From positions 35,863,501 to 35,927,500 of the forward strand of contig NC_134701.1 of assembly GCF_043290135.1 (NCBI RefSeq): a stretch of 64,000 nt of DNA, read 5' to 3'. Position 1 is the stretch's first letter. Every line of letters begins with the position of its first letter. This document shows positions 21,838-31,519 of this stretch, one piece after another. The DNA comes from Rhipicephalus microplus (Eukaryota > Arthropoda > Arachnida > Ixodida > Ixodidae). Both the position numbers and the translations under genes were made by a program. The notes beneath the pieces were generated by a model that did no database searches, was not told the DNA's origin, and saw only the letters and a list, made by a program, of their open reading frames with translations.

Positions 21838-24538
21838 TCATTCTGTTACAGTTCGGGGAAAAAAAGAATATTTAAAAACATTGTTCTTGCATTTAAATGG
21901 CACTAATGAGTATGGATGTCGTAGCCTTGTAGAATAACCGCTGGAAAAAGAAATGTAGTCACACGTTTGGCTCTGTAACTTACCCTTGACAATTTTAAAC
22001 ATGAACTTAAGGCGAGCGATTTTATTTCTAACTGTAATGCTTTTCAAGTCTGCTTGGTGAAGTAACTGAGTAATAGATGATGGATCGTAACTGTTAAAAA
22101 TAAATCGTACAGCCTTACTCTGAACTCTATCCAACTTACGTGTGTTTGTCTGTGTAAACGGATCCCAAATAATATTTGCATATTCTAAAATTGGCAGGAT
22201 TAATGCTTTGAAAGCGGCGAGCTTACAGATGGTAGATGCCCTCTTGAGAGACCTCCTTAAAAAATGAAGTTTAGACAATGCCTTATTAGAAATAGCTGTG
22301 ATATGACTATCCCAGTGAATGTTATCAGTTATAATAAGACCTAGATATTTGAACTCATTGACACGATTTAATGATTTACGATCAACTGTATATGTATATA
22401 AAAGAGGATTTTTCTTGTTACTTATGGTCATTACAGCGCATTTGTCGTAATTCACAGCCATCTGCCATGTCCTGCACCAACGCATCACTTTATCTAATTC
22501 AAAATTCAGTGCATTTTGATCTGAAGTTGAATTTATCTCACTATACAAAACACAATCGTCGGCATATAGTCTTATTTTAACGCCACAGTCATCCACCATG
22601 TCATTTATAAAAAAGAAGGAACAATAACGGTCCTAAAACTGATCCCTGGGGGACACCCGAATCTACAGGCAGCTTTTGTGAGAAATGTTCAATAAAAACA
22701 ACATACTGTTTTCGACATCCCAGGTATGCTTGTATCCATTGACAAAGCTGTGTGTTTTTTAATACTGTCCAAAGTTTCATAAGTAGTCTGGAATGAGAGA
22801 TTTTGTCGAAGGCCTTCGCGAAGTTTAAAAAAACAGCATCTATCTGTGACTGGTTATTTATGACTAGTGCAAAGTCATGGACAATTTCAACCAATTGTGT
22901 TACTGTGGAAAACCCACGCCTAAAACCATGCTGAGCTGGTGAAAGTACCGAGTGCGACTCCAAAAAGCAGGAAATGTGTTTATGTATTATGTGTTCCAAT
23001 AACTTGCAGCATGTGCAAGTCAAAGCTATTGGGCGATAATTACAAACCAACTGTTTATCTCCATGTTTGAATAAAGGCTTAACTTTAGAGAATTTCCAAT
23101 CCTCAGGCAGGACACCTCTGGATAACGATTCATTAAAAATAATTGTCCAAAATTTTGAGGACCATTCAGCATATCTCTTTAAAAAGGCATTTGGTAAGTC
23201 ATCTGGGCCACAAGATTTTCTTACATTCAAATTCAGTAATAATTCAAATACGCCAGCTTCTGTGACTTCCAGATTTTCAATGGGAGGCTGGTCTTTAAAC
23301 TTGCTAAAAGTGGGGGTGGTTTTGTCATCACAAGTAAAAACAGATGCGAAGTGTTCGTTAAATGCATTGGCTATTTCTGTTTCATCTGATGTGCAAACAT
23401 TATTTATAACAAACGTGTCTCTATTGGATGACTTTGGCCTTATAAAATGCCAAAAATGAGACGACGATTCCTTCATCATGTGAGTTAACTTTACATCGTA
23501 AAAACTGCGTTGTTCGATCTTCATCTTATCTTTTAGTTGTCGAGACAGATCGCGGATCGGAGAACGTGTTGTGACACTCGTGTGCTTTTTTAGTGATTTC
23601 CGAAGACGATTAATTTTTCTCTTAATGTGAATTATATCTCGTGTAATCCAGAGTTTCGACATATGTACCTTCTTTTTCTTGAAAGGAACAAAAAGCTGCA
23701 TGCACGCATGCGCAGTGTTCTTATACTTTAACCCTAGAGCGTTAAGATCACTCAAACCCAGATTAACACTTTCGCAAAGTTCGTCGTAGGCTATCTCCAG
23801 TCTGTCTATGATGGATGCATCGTCGGAAGAATGAAATACTGGCACACGTGTGTATTTAACATCATTTTTGTACTTCAGCGAGTGAAGCTCAACCAAAACT
23901 GCCATGTGATCTGAAATACCTGTAACCACTTCGCAGTCAATTTTTCCGGAAATATTACCATTCACAAAGACAAGATCAAGAATAGATTTACTGTTATCTT
24001 GCACACGAGTGCAATCACTAACTAGTTGCGTTAAATCAAAATGTAAGGCAATGTCAATAAGCGCTTCATCGTTAATGGGATCAGAACTTCCTGCGCTAAA
24101 CGAAGACCAGTTGATGCCTGGAAGGTTGAAGTCTCCACATAAAATAAGCTTGGTAGTGTGATTTGTTTTAGACGAAATATATAGCTGTAATTGTTCTAAA
24201 ACCTCAGGGATTGAGACGGGGGGCCTATACACAACTCCAATAATAAGGCTTTCTTTTCTATCGATAAGCTTACAAAATAAAGCCTCAACGCCAGAAGCAT
24301 CAGGCATGCGTGCTATCCTGTAAATATTTTTAACCAGCAACGCAACTCCGCCCCCTCTGGAACCACGATCCCTTCTGTACACGTTGAACCCCGAAGGCCC
24401 AATTTCGCTGTCATAGACACCGTCATAAAGCCATGTTTCTGTGAGTGCGACTACGTCGGGGTCATGACGTGCTATCAGGTGTTCAAGATCGAGCTCTTTG
24501 TTCAGAATGCTACAGCAATTCACATTTAACAGTTTCAA
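21838..24538 (-). pseudogene. LINE A ORF2: endonuclease and reverse transcriptase
   Basis: The polyprotein nicks target DNA and copies the LINE RNA into it. The N-terminal apurinic-type endonuclease shows LNVNCCSILNKELDLEH, ALTETWLYDG, RRDRGSRGGGVALLV, CGDFNLPGINW and TGISDHMAVLV. The RT shows CNYRPIALTCTCCKLLEHI, HGFRRGFSTVTQLVE, NFAKAFDKISH and SGVPQGSVLGPLLFL, then, after a frameshift, the catalytic RLYADDCVLYSE. The frameshift is a +1 in a T run (the A6 at 22609-22614 on the plus strand; five would keep frame), which separates 22601-24538 from 21838-22599. Without it the frame would be about 900 codons, usual for CR1/L2-type ORF2. No RNase H. Key catalytic residues are present, so only one base change separates this gene from an open frame. 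Confidence 0.92.
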
Positions 24539-24556
24539 TGAACGCGGGCTTTCCTG

Positions 24557-25476
24557 TCACTTCGGCACGTACCTGGGAAGGGCAACCATATCATTCCTGG
24601 CCTCGTCCCAAACGAACAGCTTTCCATTCACAGACACCTTATCGAAGAGTAGTTTAACACGTTCATTTCGTTCCCTGTTTACAACTGTGCTGTCCCATAG
24701 ATTCTTCCTGGCCTGACGCACCTTTTGTGAAAAGTCCTCAGTTACATATAAGCCCGAGTCTTTAAGTTTCACACAGTTCCTCAAAATTTCCAGTTTTTCG
24801 CGATAATCTATTAATTTGACAATTACAGGTCTTGTTTTATCAGGCCGCTTTGAGCCAAGCCGATGGCATCTTTCGATGCCGGTTACTGTTAAGTCTAACT
24901 TGCCCTTAAAGAAGTCATCAGTTATGCGGGAAGTATCATCTTGAGGTTCAGAGACACCATGAATGATAATGTTGTTCCTCCGACTTCGATTTTCAAGGTC
25001 ATCTACTTTTTCTGCTATGGAAGTAATGGCGCTTTTCATCGTGCTTACGTGCAACTCAACAGCAGCAACCTTGTTTTGGCATACTGATAGATTTTCTAAA
25101 CCGCATTCCAATGATTCTAGTCGATCTTTAAATTGAGCTAATGTGTTTGTTATGTCTTTCTGTGAACTGTCAAATTTGTCCGCTTCATCAACTCTTTTTG
25201 GCCTGCGAGTACCTCGAGAAGTAGGCTGTGATCACTTGAGTTTTCTGATGATGATTCTTTGCCACGCACAGACTCACTAGATCCCTTGGGTCCAGGATTC
25301 GACTCAACGTCACCACAGAGGGATAATAAATCCAGTAAGTGCAGGCAAATCACAACAATACGCTCTAGACATTAAGGGCAAGGTAGCAGCACGAGAAAAA
25401 CATTATTACTTTTAAATGATTTATCTCCAGGTAAATAACTAACCTGTATAAGAAACAGAAAAGGCTTGTAGTGCAT
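24557..25476 (-). pseudogene. LINE A ORF1: leader, 2A-like motif, nucleic-acid-binding protein
   Basis: The start is taken as the ATG at 25474-25476, inside the last monomer, because it lies 29 nt below the predicted transcription start equivalent. After about 34 codons (HYKPFLFLIQ, then KSFKSNNVFLVLLPCP) there is a TAA at 25372-25374. Then a hydrophobic run (IVVICLHLLDLLSLC) leads into the 2A-like motif GDVESNPGP at 25288-25314. A frameshift near 25195 (A/T run) precedes the main ORF1 body at 24557-25111: a coiled-coil-like part (KVDDLENRSRRNNIIIHG) and an RRM/C-terminal-domain-like part (RPVIVKLIDYREKLEILR, LYVTEDFSQKVRQARKNLW). LINE ORF1 proteins bind the RNA as chaperones. The layout matches LINE B ORF1, which is open throughout. 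Confidence 0.82.
25288..25314 (-). promoter_or_regulatory. 2A-like ribosome-skipping motif, LINE A
   Basis: Encodes G-D-V-E-S-N-P-G-P, an exact match to the 2A consensus D-(V/I)-E-x-N-P-G-P. In known 2A peptides the ribosome fails to join the last Gly-Pro and releases the upstream product. The upstream residues are hydrophobic (LLDLLSLC), as in functional 2A. Activity is not shown here. Confidence 0.8.
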
Positions 25477-25630
25477 AGTTGCAGACGCGCTGCCACCTTG
25501 CCCACTGGAGCTGCAGGACCAAGCCGGCGAAGTTATAAGGTTCTCCGTTGATGACGCTCCCCGGAAGGTGACGTGGAAGTCAGCAGGTAGGATGGGCGGT
25601 TCCAGTGAAGGTGGCTCCGTAAAACAGCAG

Positions 25631-25865
25631 TGTTGTGTCTTCGCGGTTTCTGTGTGTGTGTGCGCGCGCACCTGTTGACGCCTCAGCTGGCCGCCTGCAC
25701 CACATCGGACTTTTGTTACTACCACGTGCGCATCGTTATCTGACTAACACTACGCTGCCTATAAATACGTCATACACTTTTGAATAAACGTTCTTTTCAT
25801 TCTGCTGACTACGTTGACACATTGCTGGTCCGGCGCTGCTATGCGCACACCATGGCTATGCTACA
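25631..25865 (+). repeat. 5' LTR of gypsy 25631-30149
   Basis: Starts TGTTGTGTCTTCGCGG, ends GGCTATGCTACA. It carries a TATAAAT box at about 25761 and AATAAACG polyadenylation signal at about 25784. It differs from the 3' LTR by one T/C in the GT/GC run and one C/T (GGCCGCC against GGCTGCC). Confidence 0.95.
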
Positions 25866-25877
25866 GTGGCGACGAGG

Positions 25878-28800
25878 ATGTTCACCACCCATGCAGTGAA
25901 AGACGACCCTGAACCTGACACTACGGAAAATCGAGTAACCAAGGCGATCATGGCTCACCACCAGCTTCCGGACTTCGAAGAGAGCAAAGATAAGTGGACG
26001 CCATACCTTATCAAAGTCGAAGCATACTTTGAAGCGAATGCCATTGAAGACTCGACTAAGAAAAGAGCATTGCTGGTTGCTGCCTTAAGCACACACACGA
26101 TACAAGTGCTGGCAGGGAAGGTGGCTCCACGCAAGCCGAATGCGCTGACTTAAGAAGAAGTCGTGGCAGTGTTGAGTGAGCACTACGACCCCAAGCGACA
26201 TGAAATCACAGAAAGTTACAAGTTTTTCAGTCGATGTCAAGCGGAGGGTGAGCCCATTAATGAATTCCTGGTCGACATTCGCCGAATAGCTGATAATTGC
26301 AATTTTGGCAGTGCATTAAATCGCATGCTACGAGATCGCATTGTGTGTGGTGTCCGGTCAAGTGCACTACAGAAGCAGCTACTTGCGAAGCGGGAATTAA
26401 CATTAGAAGACGCTGAAGCGATGGTCCTTTCAGCTGAAGCTGCAGATAGTGGCGTGAAAAACATAAACGGATCTGGATTGACACCAGTGTTAAAAGTACA
26501 AGCGTATCAGCAGAAAACACCGCAAGACGAGAGACGGAGGGCTACACGTCAAGAATGCTCAAGGTGCGGTAGTGCAAAGCACAATGAGAGCGGTTGCACC
26601 TGGTCTAACGCTCGCTGTTATCGCTGTGGAGGACGCGGTCACCTTGCGAGGAAATGCCGAAGCCGCGGTCCTCACGAGCAAGGAACAGCAAGCAGGGCAC
26701 AAACCAACATTCTCACGGGGACGGAAGGTTCGACAGACGACGAACACGAAGCAGCGCACATCTGGACCTTGGCTTCGGAACGGAAGAGTTGTCTGGTGCC
26801 ACCAATTCGCCGAACGTTCTCTTGGTGCGGTGTGCAGCTTACCATGGAAGTTGATACTGGGTCGCCCGTTTGTGTTATCCCACGTCAACTGTACGAGAAG
26901 CACCGCGACCAATGGCCGAAACTGAGACCATCCAGTGTGAAATTATCCTGCTACACAGGACGACTGCCAGTGCTTGGGGAGCTTGCGCTCAGTGTTTCTC
27001 ATAAGGGAGTGACGGCGGAGTGTGCGCTGACCATGTTAGACTGTGCGGGACCAAGCCTCTGTGGTCGAGATTTAATTCAGCTGCTGAACGCCGCTGGTGC
27101 TCCGGTGGTTCGCGTTGCAGGAGACTCTGAGCCCACAGAACAAACGGGGAAGCCCAGTGTGAATAGCATATTCAACGACTTCAACGACGTGTTTTCCGAG
27201 GAACTGGGGCTCATCACAGGCCCTCCGGTCAGTCTGCACCTGAAAGAAGGTGCCGTACCTAAGTTCTGTAAGTCCAGACCCATTCCATATGCGCTACGCG
27301 ACCGCGTGTCACTTGAACTTGATCGGTTAGTGTCCTTAGGCGTGTTATCACCAGTGGCACACTCGGAATGGGCGTCACCTATAGTCGTAGTTCTTAAGAA
27401 AGACGGCGCAGTGAGAATCTGCGGTGATTTCAAGGCCACAGTGAATCCCGCATGCGCCACTGAACAATATCCCTTGCCTATCATTGAAGATATGTTTGCG
27501 CAACTACACGATGGGGATTGTTTCAGCACACTGGATTTACGGGACGCATACAATCAAGTGGCACTGGATGAGTCGGCAAAGAAAATTTGCGTCATTAACA
27601 CACCAAGAGGGCTTTTTTGCTACAACCGACTGCCTTTCGGAATAGCCTCTGCACCCGCGATATTCCAAAGAAAAATGGATGAGGTTCTAGCTGGTCTGGT
27701 GGGTGCACAAGCTTACCTTGACGATGTGCTCATTTCTGAAAAATCAAGCGACAGTGGTGAAAGGCTGAAAAACGTTTTGAAGCGGTTTCGAGAGAGAGGC
27801 GTAAAGTTGAGACACGATAAGTGCAAGCTGCGCAGCCCAGCAGTTACCTATCTCGGGCATCGCATCGATCGCGATGGGCTTCAACCGACAGAGAAAAACC
27901 TCAATGCTATCATGCAGGCGCAGAGCCCCCGTAATGTCAGCGAACTGCGGTCTTTTTTGGGAATGATCACGTTCTACGCGAGGTTTCTGCCTAACATGTC
28001 GACCACACTTTTTCCTTTGTATCAGCTGCTGGAAAAGAATGCGCGCTGGCACTGGGAACAGCCTCAAGAGCTTGCGTTTAAGGTGGCTAAGGAAAGCCTC
28101 AAAGCAGCCAAGGTTCTCGTCCATTTCGACCCTTCGAAGGAACTAAAACTTGAGTGCGACGCGTCGCCATACGGAGTGGGCGCGGTCTTGTTTCACACGA
28201 TAGGAAACGTCCACAGGCCGATCGGCTTTCGCTCGCGTACGTTAACACAGGCGGAGCGCAACTATTCACAGCTCGAGCGAGAGGCACTGGCACTGGTATT
28301 TGGCGTAACTAAATTCCGGGACTACCTTCTAGGTCGGGAATTCACCTTGGTGACTGACCACCAACCGTTGCTGGGCCTGTTGAGGTCAGACAGGCAGACG
28401 CCCACAATGGCCGCTGCCCGGATCCAACGTTGGGCGCTTCAGCTGGGGGCCTACCAGTACCAGCTGCAGTACGCCCCAGGACGACAGATGCTGAATGCTG
28501 ATGCCTTAAGCCGCCTGCCGCTGCAAACTACGGAAACTGACGAAGATGGTGAGCCACCCGAATATGTACTCTCGCTAAACCAGCTGAACAACGGTGTCGT
28601 GACAACGCGTGAGCTGAAGGCTTTCACCGCTTCGGATCCTGTCCTGGCAAAAGTCAAACGGTACATATTACATGGGTGGCCCAGACACGCCAACGGGCTG
28701 GCAAGGGACATACTGCCATTTTTTGACCGTAAGCTAGAGCTATCCGTTGCACATGACCTTGTTTATTGGGGCAATAGGGTCATAATACCAGCCGAAGCAA

Positions 28801-29846
28801 GAGTGCAAGTGCTGCAGCTTTTACATGAGACTCACCAGGGTTCGCCGGCAATGAAATCTGTCGCGCGCTCTTTGTTTTGGTGGCCAGGCCTAGACAGAAA
28901 TATTGAAGAGGTGTCTACTCAGTGCCAGAACTGTGTTCAAAATTTGCCGATGCCAACCGCGGCGCCCGTTGTCAAGTGGCCAGAAACCGGCGAAAGGTGG
29001 TCCCGCATTCACATTGACTACGCGGGGCCGATCGGCGGAAAAATGATACTCGTCATAGTTGACGCCCACACGAAATGGCTCGAAGCCGTACCTCTGTCAC
29101 ATGCTTCAACAGAAACCACCATTAACTGCTTACGTGCCATTTTCAGCAGGTTTGGGGTACCACGCACAATCGTGTCCGACAACGGGACTCAGTTTTCCAG
29201 CCATGATTTTGAGGAATTCGTAGCAAACAACAACATAGTGCACCTCCGATGTGCGCCCTACCACCCCTAGTCTAATGGTGCAGCGGAAAGGGCAGTGCGT
29301 ACTATAAAAGATGGCCTTCGAAAAATGAGGAGAGGAAAGCTAGAGGAGAATCTGATACGCTTGCTGTTTAACTATCGGAGGACACCACAAAAGTGCGGTA
29401 AATCCCCAGCAGAGTTGCTCTTGGGTTACCAAATACGCTCACGGCTGGACACATGTTTTCCTCCAGCCCTTACAGGATCAAAAGAAGACCAAGAGGACTG
29501 GCTGCCGCTACCAGGAAGTGACGTATACGCCCGCAATTATGGTGTGGGGAGCAAATGGACGCCTGGCAATGTGAAGGCGGCGTCTGGAGCGAGAATGGTG
29601 ACCGTGAACACTCCGTACGGGGTCGTCCAGCGGCATGTTGATCAACTTCGCCCGCGACAGGACTCGCCACCAGTAACAACTGCCACAAGTCCCAGCGAGT
29701 CAGACCAAGCAACGGAACCATCGCCTCCGGAAGCGGTAAGCTCGAATGCAGGCATGTCTTCTCGGCTCATCCCTAATGATGCTGGTTCTGCACAACGTGC
29801 ATCACCGAAGATCACGGCCGTCCCGATGAGTACCGGTGTCGCCTAA
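25878..29846 (+). pseudogene. gag-pol of gypsy 25631-30149 with two nonsense codons
   Basis: One continuous frame holds gag (HHQLPDFEESKDKWTPYL, YKFFSRCQAEGEPINEF), two zinc knuckles (CSRCGSAKHNESGC and CYRCGGRGHLARKC), protease with D-T-G-S (MEVDTGSPVCVIP), reverse transcriptase (SEWASPIVVVLKKDG, FSTLDLRDAYNQV, AYLDDVLIS), RNase H (CDASPYGVGAVL), integrase zinc region (H-E-T-H, C-Q-N-C), and core with IDYAGPI and VSDNGTQF. A TAA at 26151-26153 in gag and a TAG at 29268-29270, in the integrase core at the place of the usual Gln of Y-H-P-Q-S-N-G, are the only breaks; the second looks like C-to-T of a CAG. Frames on either side are in register. All catalytic residues are present. The gag-pol fusion without frame change is as in Mag-type gypsy elements. 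The start is the ATG at 25878, just past the primer-binding site. Confidence 0.93.
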
Positions 29847-29914
29847 CAAGCCCTCAGGCGTTCAACAAGAGAACGCAAGACAGTACAACGCTTTTAATTC
29901 TAAGGGGGAAGGAA

Positions 29915-30149
29915 TGTTGTGTCTTCGCGGTTTCTGTGTGTGTGTGTGCGCGCACCTGTTGACGCCTCAGCTGGCTGCCTGCACCACATCGGACTTTTGT
30001 TACTACCACGTGCGCATCGTTATCTGACTAACACTACGCTGCCTATAAATACGTCATACACTTTTGAATAAACGTTCTTTTCATTCTGCTGACTACGTTG
30101 ACACATTGCTGGTCCGGCGCTGCTATGCGCACACCATGGCTATGCTACA
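29915..30149 (+). repeat. 3' LTR of gypsy 25631-30149
   Basis: 235 bp, preceded by the purine tract and followed by the AGCAG target copy. Same TATA and AATAAA elements as the 5' LTR. Confidence 0.95.
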
Positions 30150-30357
30150 AGCAGGAATTTTCGTTCATCTTTACGGCGCTGTCCATGCGATGATTACCAT
30201 GGCTGAGGTCAAAAGATGAGCAGATATGGCCCTCCGTTGACGCATGCATTATCCAACCAAGGGTCAGGATCTGTATAAGAAACAGAAAAGGCTTGTAGCG
30301 CATAGTTGCAGACGCGCTGCCACCTTGCCCACTGGAGCTGCAGGACCAAGCCGGCGA

Positions 30358-30364
30358 ATTTATA
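30358..30364 (-). promoter_or_regulatory. TATA box of LINE A monomer 2
   Basis: TATAAAT on the minus strand. Counting 32 nt downstream gives the G at 30332, the exact equivalent (303 bp away) of the last LINE base at 30635. So the genomic 5' end agrees with a TATA-directed start. In monomer 1 the box reads TATAACT, slightly weaker. Confidence 0.75.
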
Positions 30365-30644
30365 AGGTTCTCCGTCGATGACGCTCCCCGGAAGGTGACA
30401 TGGAAGTCAGCAGGTAGGATGGGCAGTTCCAGTGAAGGTGGCTCCATATAACAGCAGGAATTTTCGTTCATCTTTACGGCGCTGTCTATGCGATGATTAC
30501 CATGGCTGAGGTCAAAAGATGAGCAGATATGGCCCTCCGTTGACGCATGCGTGATCCAACCAAGGGTCAGGATCTGTATAAGAAACAGAAAAGGCTTGTA
30601 GCGCATAGTTGCAGACGCGCTGCCACCTTGCCCACCTATAAGTG

Positions 30645-30682
30645 CTCTCAGTGCTCGCATCAGTTGATGCGAGCACTGAGAG
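30645..30682. repeat. Perfect 18-bp hairpin next to the LINE A 5' end
   Basis: CTCTCAGTGCTCGCATCA at 30645-30662, loop GT, and its perfect complement at 30665-30682. It lies 9 bp outside the LINE A 5' end. It could be a target-site fold-back made at integration, or a remnant of another small element. Confidence 0.9.
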
Positions 30683-31193
30683 ATAGAAAACAGCATTTTT
30701 AAACTGGGTGATGAAAAGGCATCAGGTGTAAAATAAAAACACCATGCTCCGCCTTTGAAGAGTAGTGTAGTGGTAGCTTCACATTACAGTGTTAGGCGAC
30801 GATTCGAACCTCGCTCACTCATTGTTTTTTTTGTGTTTTTTTGTTGCTGTTATTGTGAAAATTTCGATCGGGCTATGAGCAGAATTTTCAGAAGCAATTT
30901 GAAAGCCTGATTTCGGCTCAACAAAGTTGTGACGTGTGCCAGCATCAAGTGTGTATCATCCTCCCAGTTACCTGTGCCACACTGGTCCAATAATTATCTA
31001 TCGCACTGGGATAGTTCCATTGGGTTTTTCGATAGGGTAGCACATAGTGAATTCATGAAGCATGGTACCTGCGCTACTGAGAAAACATGATAATATCTGC
31101 CGATTTATGTGATGTCAGTGCTGTTGATGCTACACTTACAGTGGGACCTCACTCAAGACATCTGCCACTGCAGAATCAGACACAGAAAGCCTG
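30683..31193. other. Spacer with tRNA-like patch; otherwise nothing recognised
   Basis: Contains the tRNA-like sequence described separately; the remainder, up to the BEL element, shows no gene. Confidence 0.4.
30750..30833 (+). other. tRNA-Val-like Pol III unit with T-run terminator
   Basis: An A box TAGTGTAGTGG at 30763-30773 and a B box GATTCGAACC at 30801-30810 are spaced as in tRNA genes. The A-box half followed by TAGCTTCACATTACAG resembles tRNA-Val (TAGTGTAGTGGTTATCACATT from memory). A run of eight T begins at 30825, a good Pol III terminator. The T arm and acceptor stem pair poorly, so it is more likely a tRNA-derived SINE head or pseudogene than a working tRNA. Confidence 0.45.
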
Positions 31194-31367
31194 TGTTTAA
31201 AATGGCATACAGTTCACTGGCAAGAAGTGAGGTTCAAACATTATGAACAACATTTATTTTCAGCTGTTTTTGTCTATTCCTGGCTGCCAGTGCCTGTGAG
31301 CACGGACATGCTCATGGAAGCAGACACTTCTTCCTCGGTTTGACCTGGCGCTGCGCTTGATTAAACA
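31194..31367 (-). repeat. 3' LTR of the BEL element
   Basis: Plus-strand sequence begins TGTTTAAAATGGCATAC and ends CTTGATTAAACA. Pairs with 41834-42010. Differences include ACAGTTCACTGGCAAGAAGT against ACGGTTGACTGGAAAGAAGC, so insertion is of middle age. Confidence 0.92.
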
Positions 31368-31519
31368 TACTCCCGGCCGCCAAATCACTAGTTCAGCTCG
31401 AGCGAATAAAGTTTTTTTATCGGCCTTGTGGTAACAACCCCTCGCTGTTGTTAAATCTTGCACGAACGGACATGGTTATCAGCTCCTCTGTAGACTTCCA
31501 AAACCCTTGCAAGTTTCCA

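Larger units (their letters stand above)
25631..30149 (+). mobile_element. Young Ty3/gypsy element (Mag-like) inside LINE A
   Basis: Full-length plus-strand element: 5' LTR 25631-25865, primer-binding region GTGGCGACGAGG, one gag-pol frame, purine tract AAGGGGGAAGGAA, 3' LTR 29915-30149. The 5-bp target duplication AGCAG is intact at 25626-25630 and 30150-30154. The LTRs differ at only two of 235 positions, so insertion is recent. It lies within a promoter monomer of LINE A. Only two nonsense codons interrupt the long frame. Confidence 0.95.
21594..30635 (-). mobile_element. LINE A: CR1-like retrotransposon with tandem 5' monomers
   Basis: Minus-strand element. From its 5' end at 30635 it has a 62-bp partial monomer, one full 303-bp monomer, a second full monomer split by gypsy 25631-30149, ORF1 with a 2A-like motif, ORF2 (endonuclease and reverse transcriptase), and a 3' UTR ending in GGAAATAAAATAAAATAAATAAAT on the minus strand (21594-21622). 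Without the gypsy the element is about 4.5 kb. It is full length by the criterion that its 5' end coincides with the predicted transcription start. It is broken by one stop and one frameshift in ORF1 and one frameshift in ORF2, so it is inactive but not old. Confidence 0.9.
25444..30635 (-). repeat. LINE A 303-bp tandem promoter monomers
   Basis: Unit boundaries, set by CTGTATAAGAAACAG, fall at 25444, 30271 and 30574. The middle unit is exactly 303 bp. The first is 187 bp (25444-25630) plus 116 bp (30155-30270), again 303 bp once the gypsy and one target copy are removed. The third is a 62-bp piece that ends the element. Each complete unit has a TATA-like box and reads openly on the minus strand in the ORF1 frame (repeating SSSGQGGSASATMRYKPFLF). 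Tandem 5' promoter units are known in mouse L1 elements. Confidence 0.92.

Noticed and set aside
26151..29270. The two stops of gypsy 25631-30149 as programmed read-through sites
   Set aside because: They lie inside gag and inside the integrase core, not at a gag-pol boundary, and no family of this type uses such positions; simple nonsense mutation is more likely.
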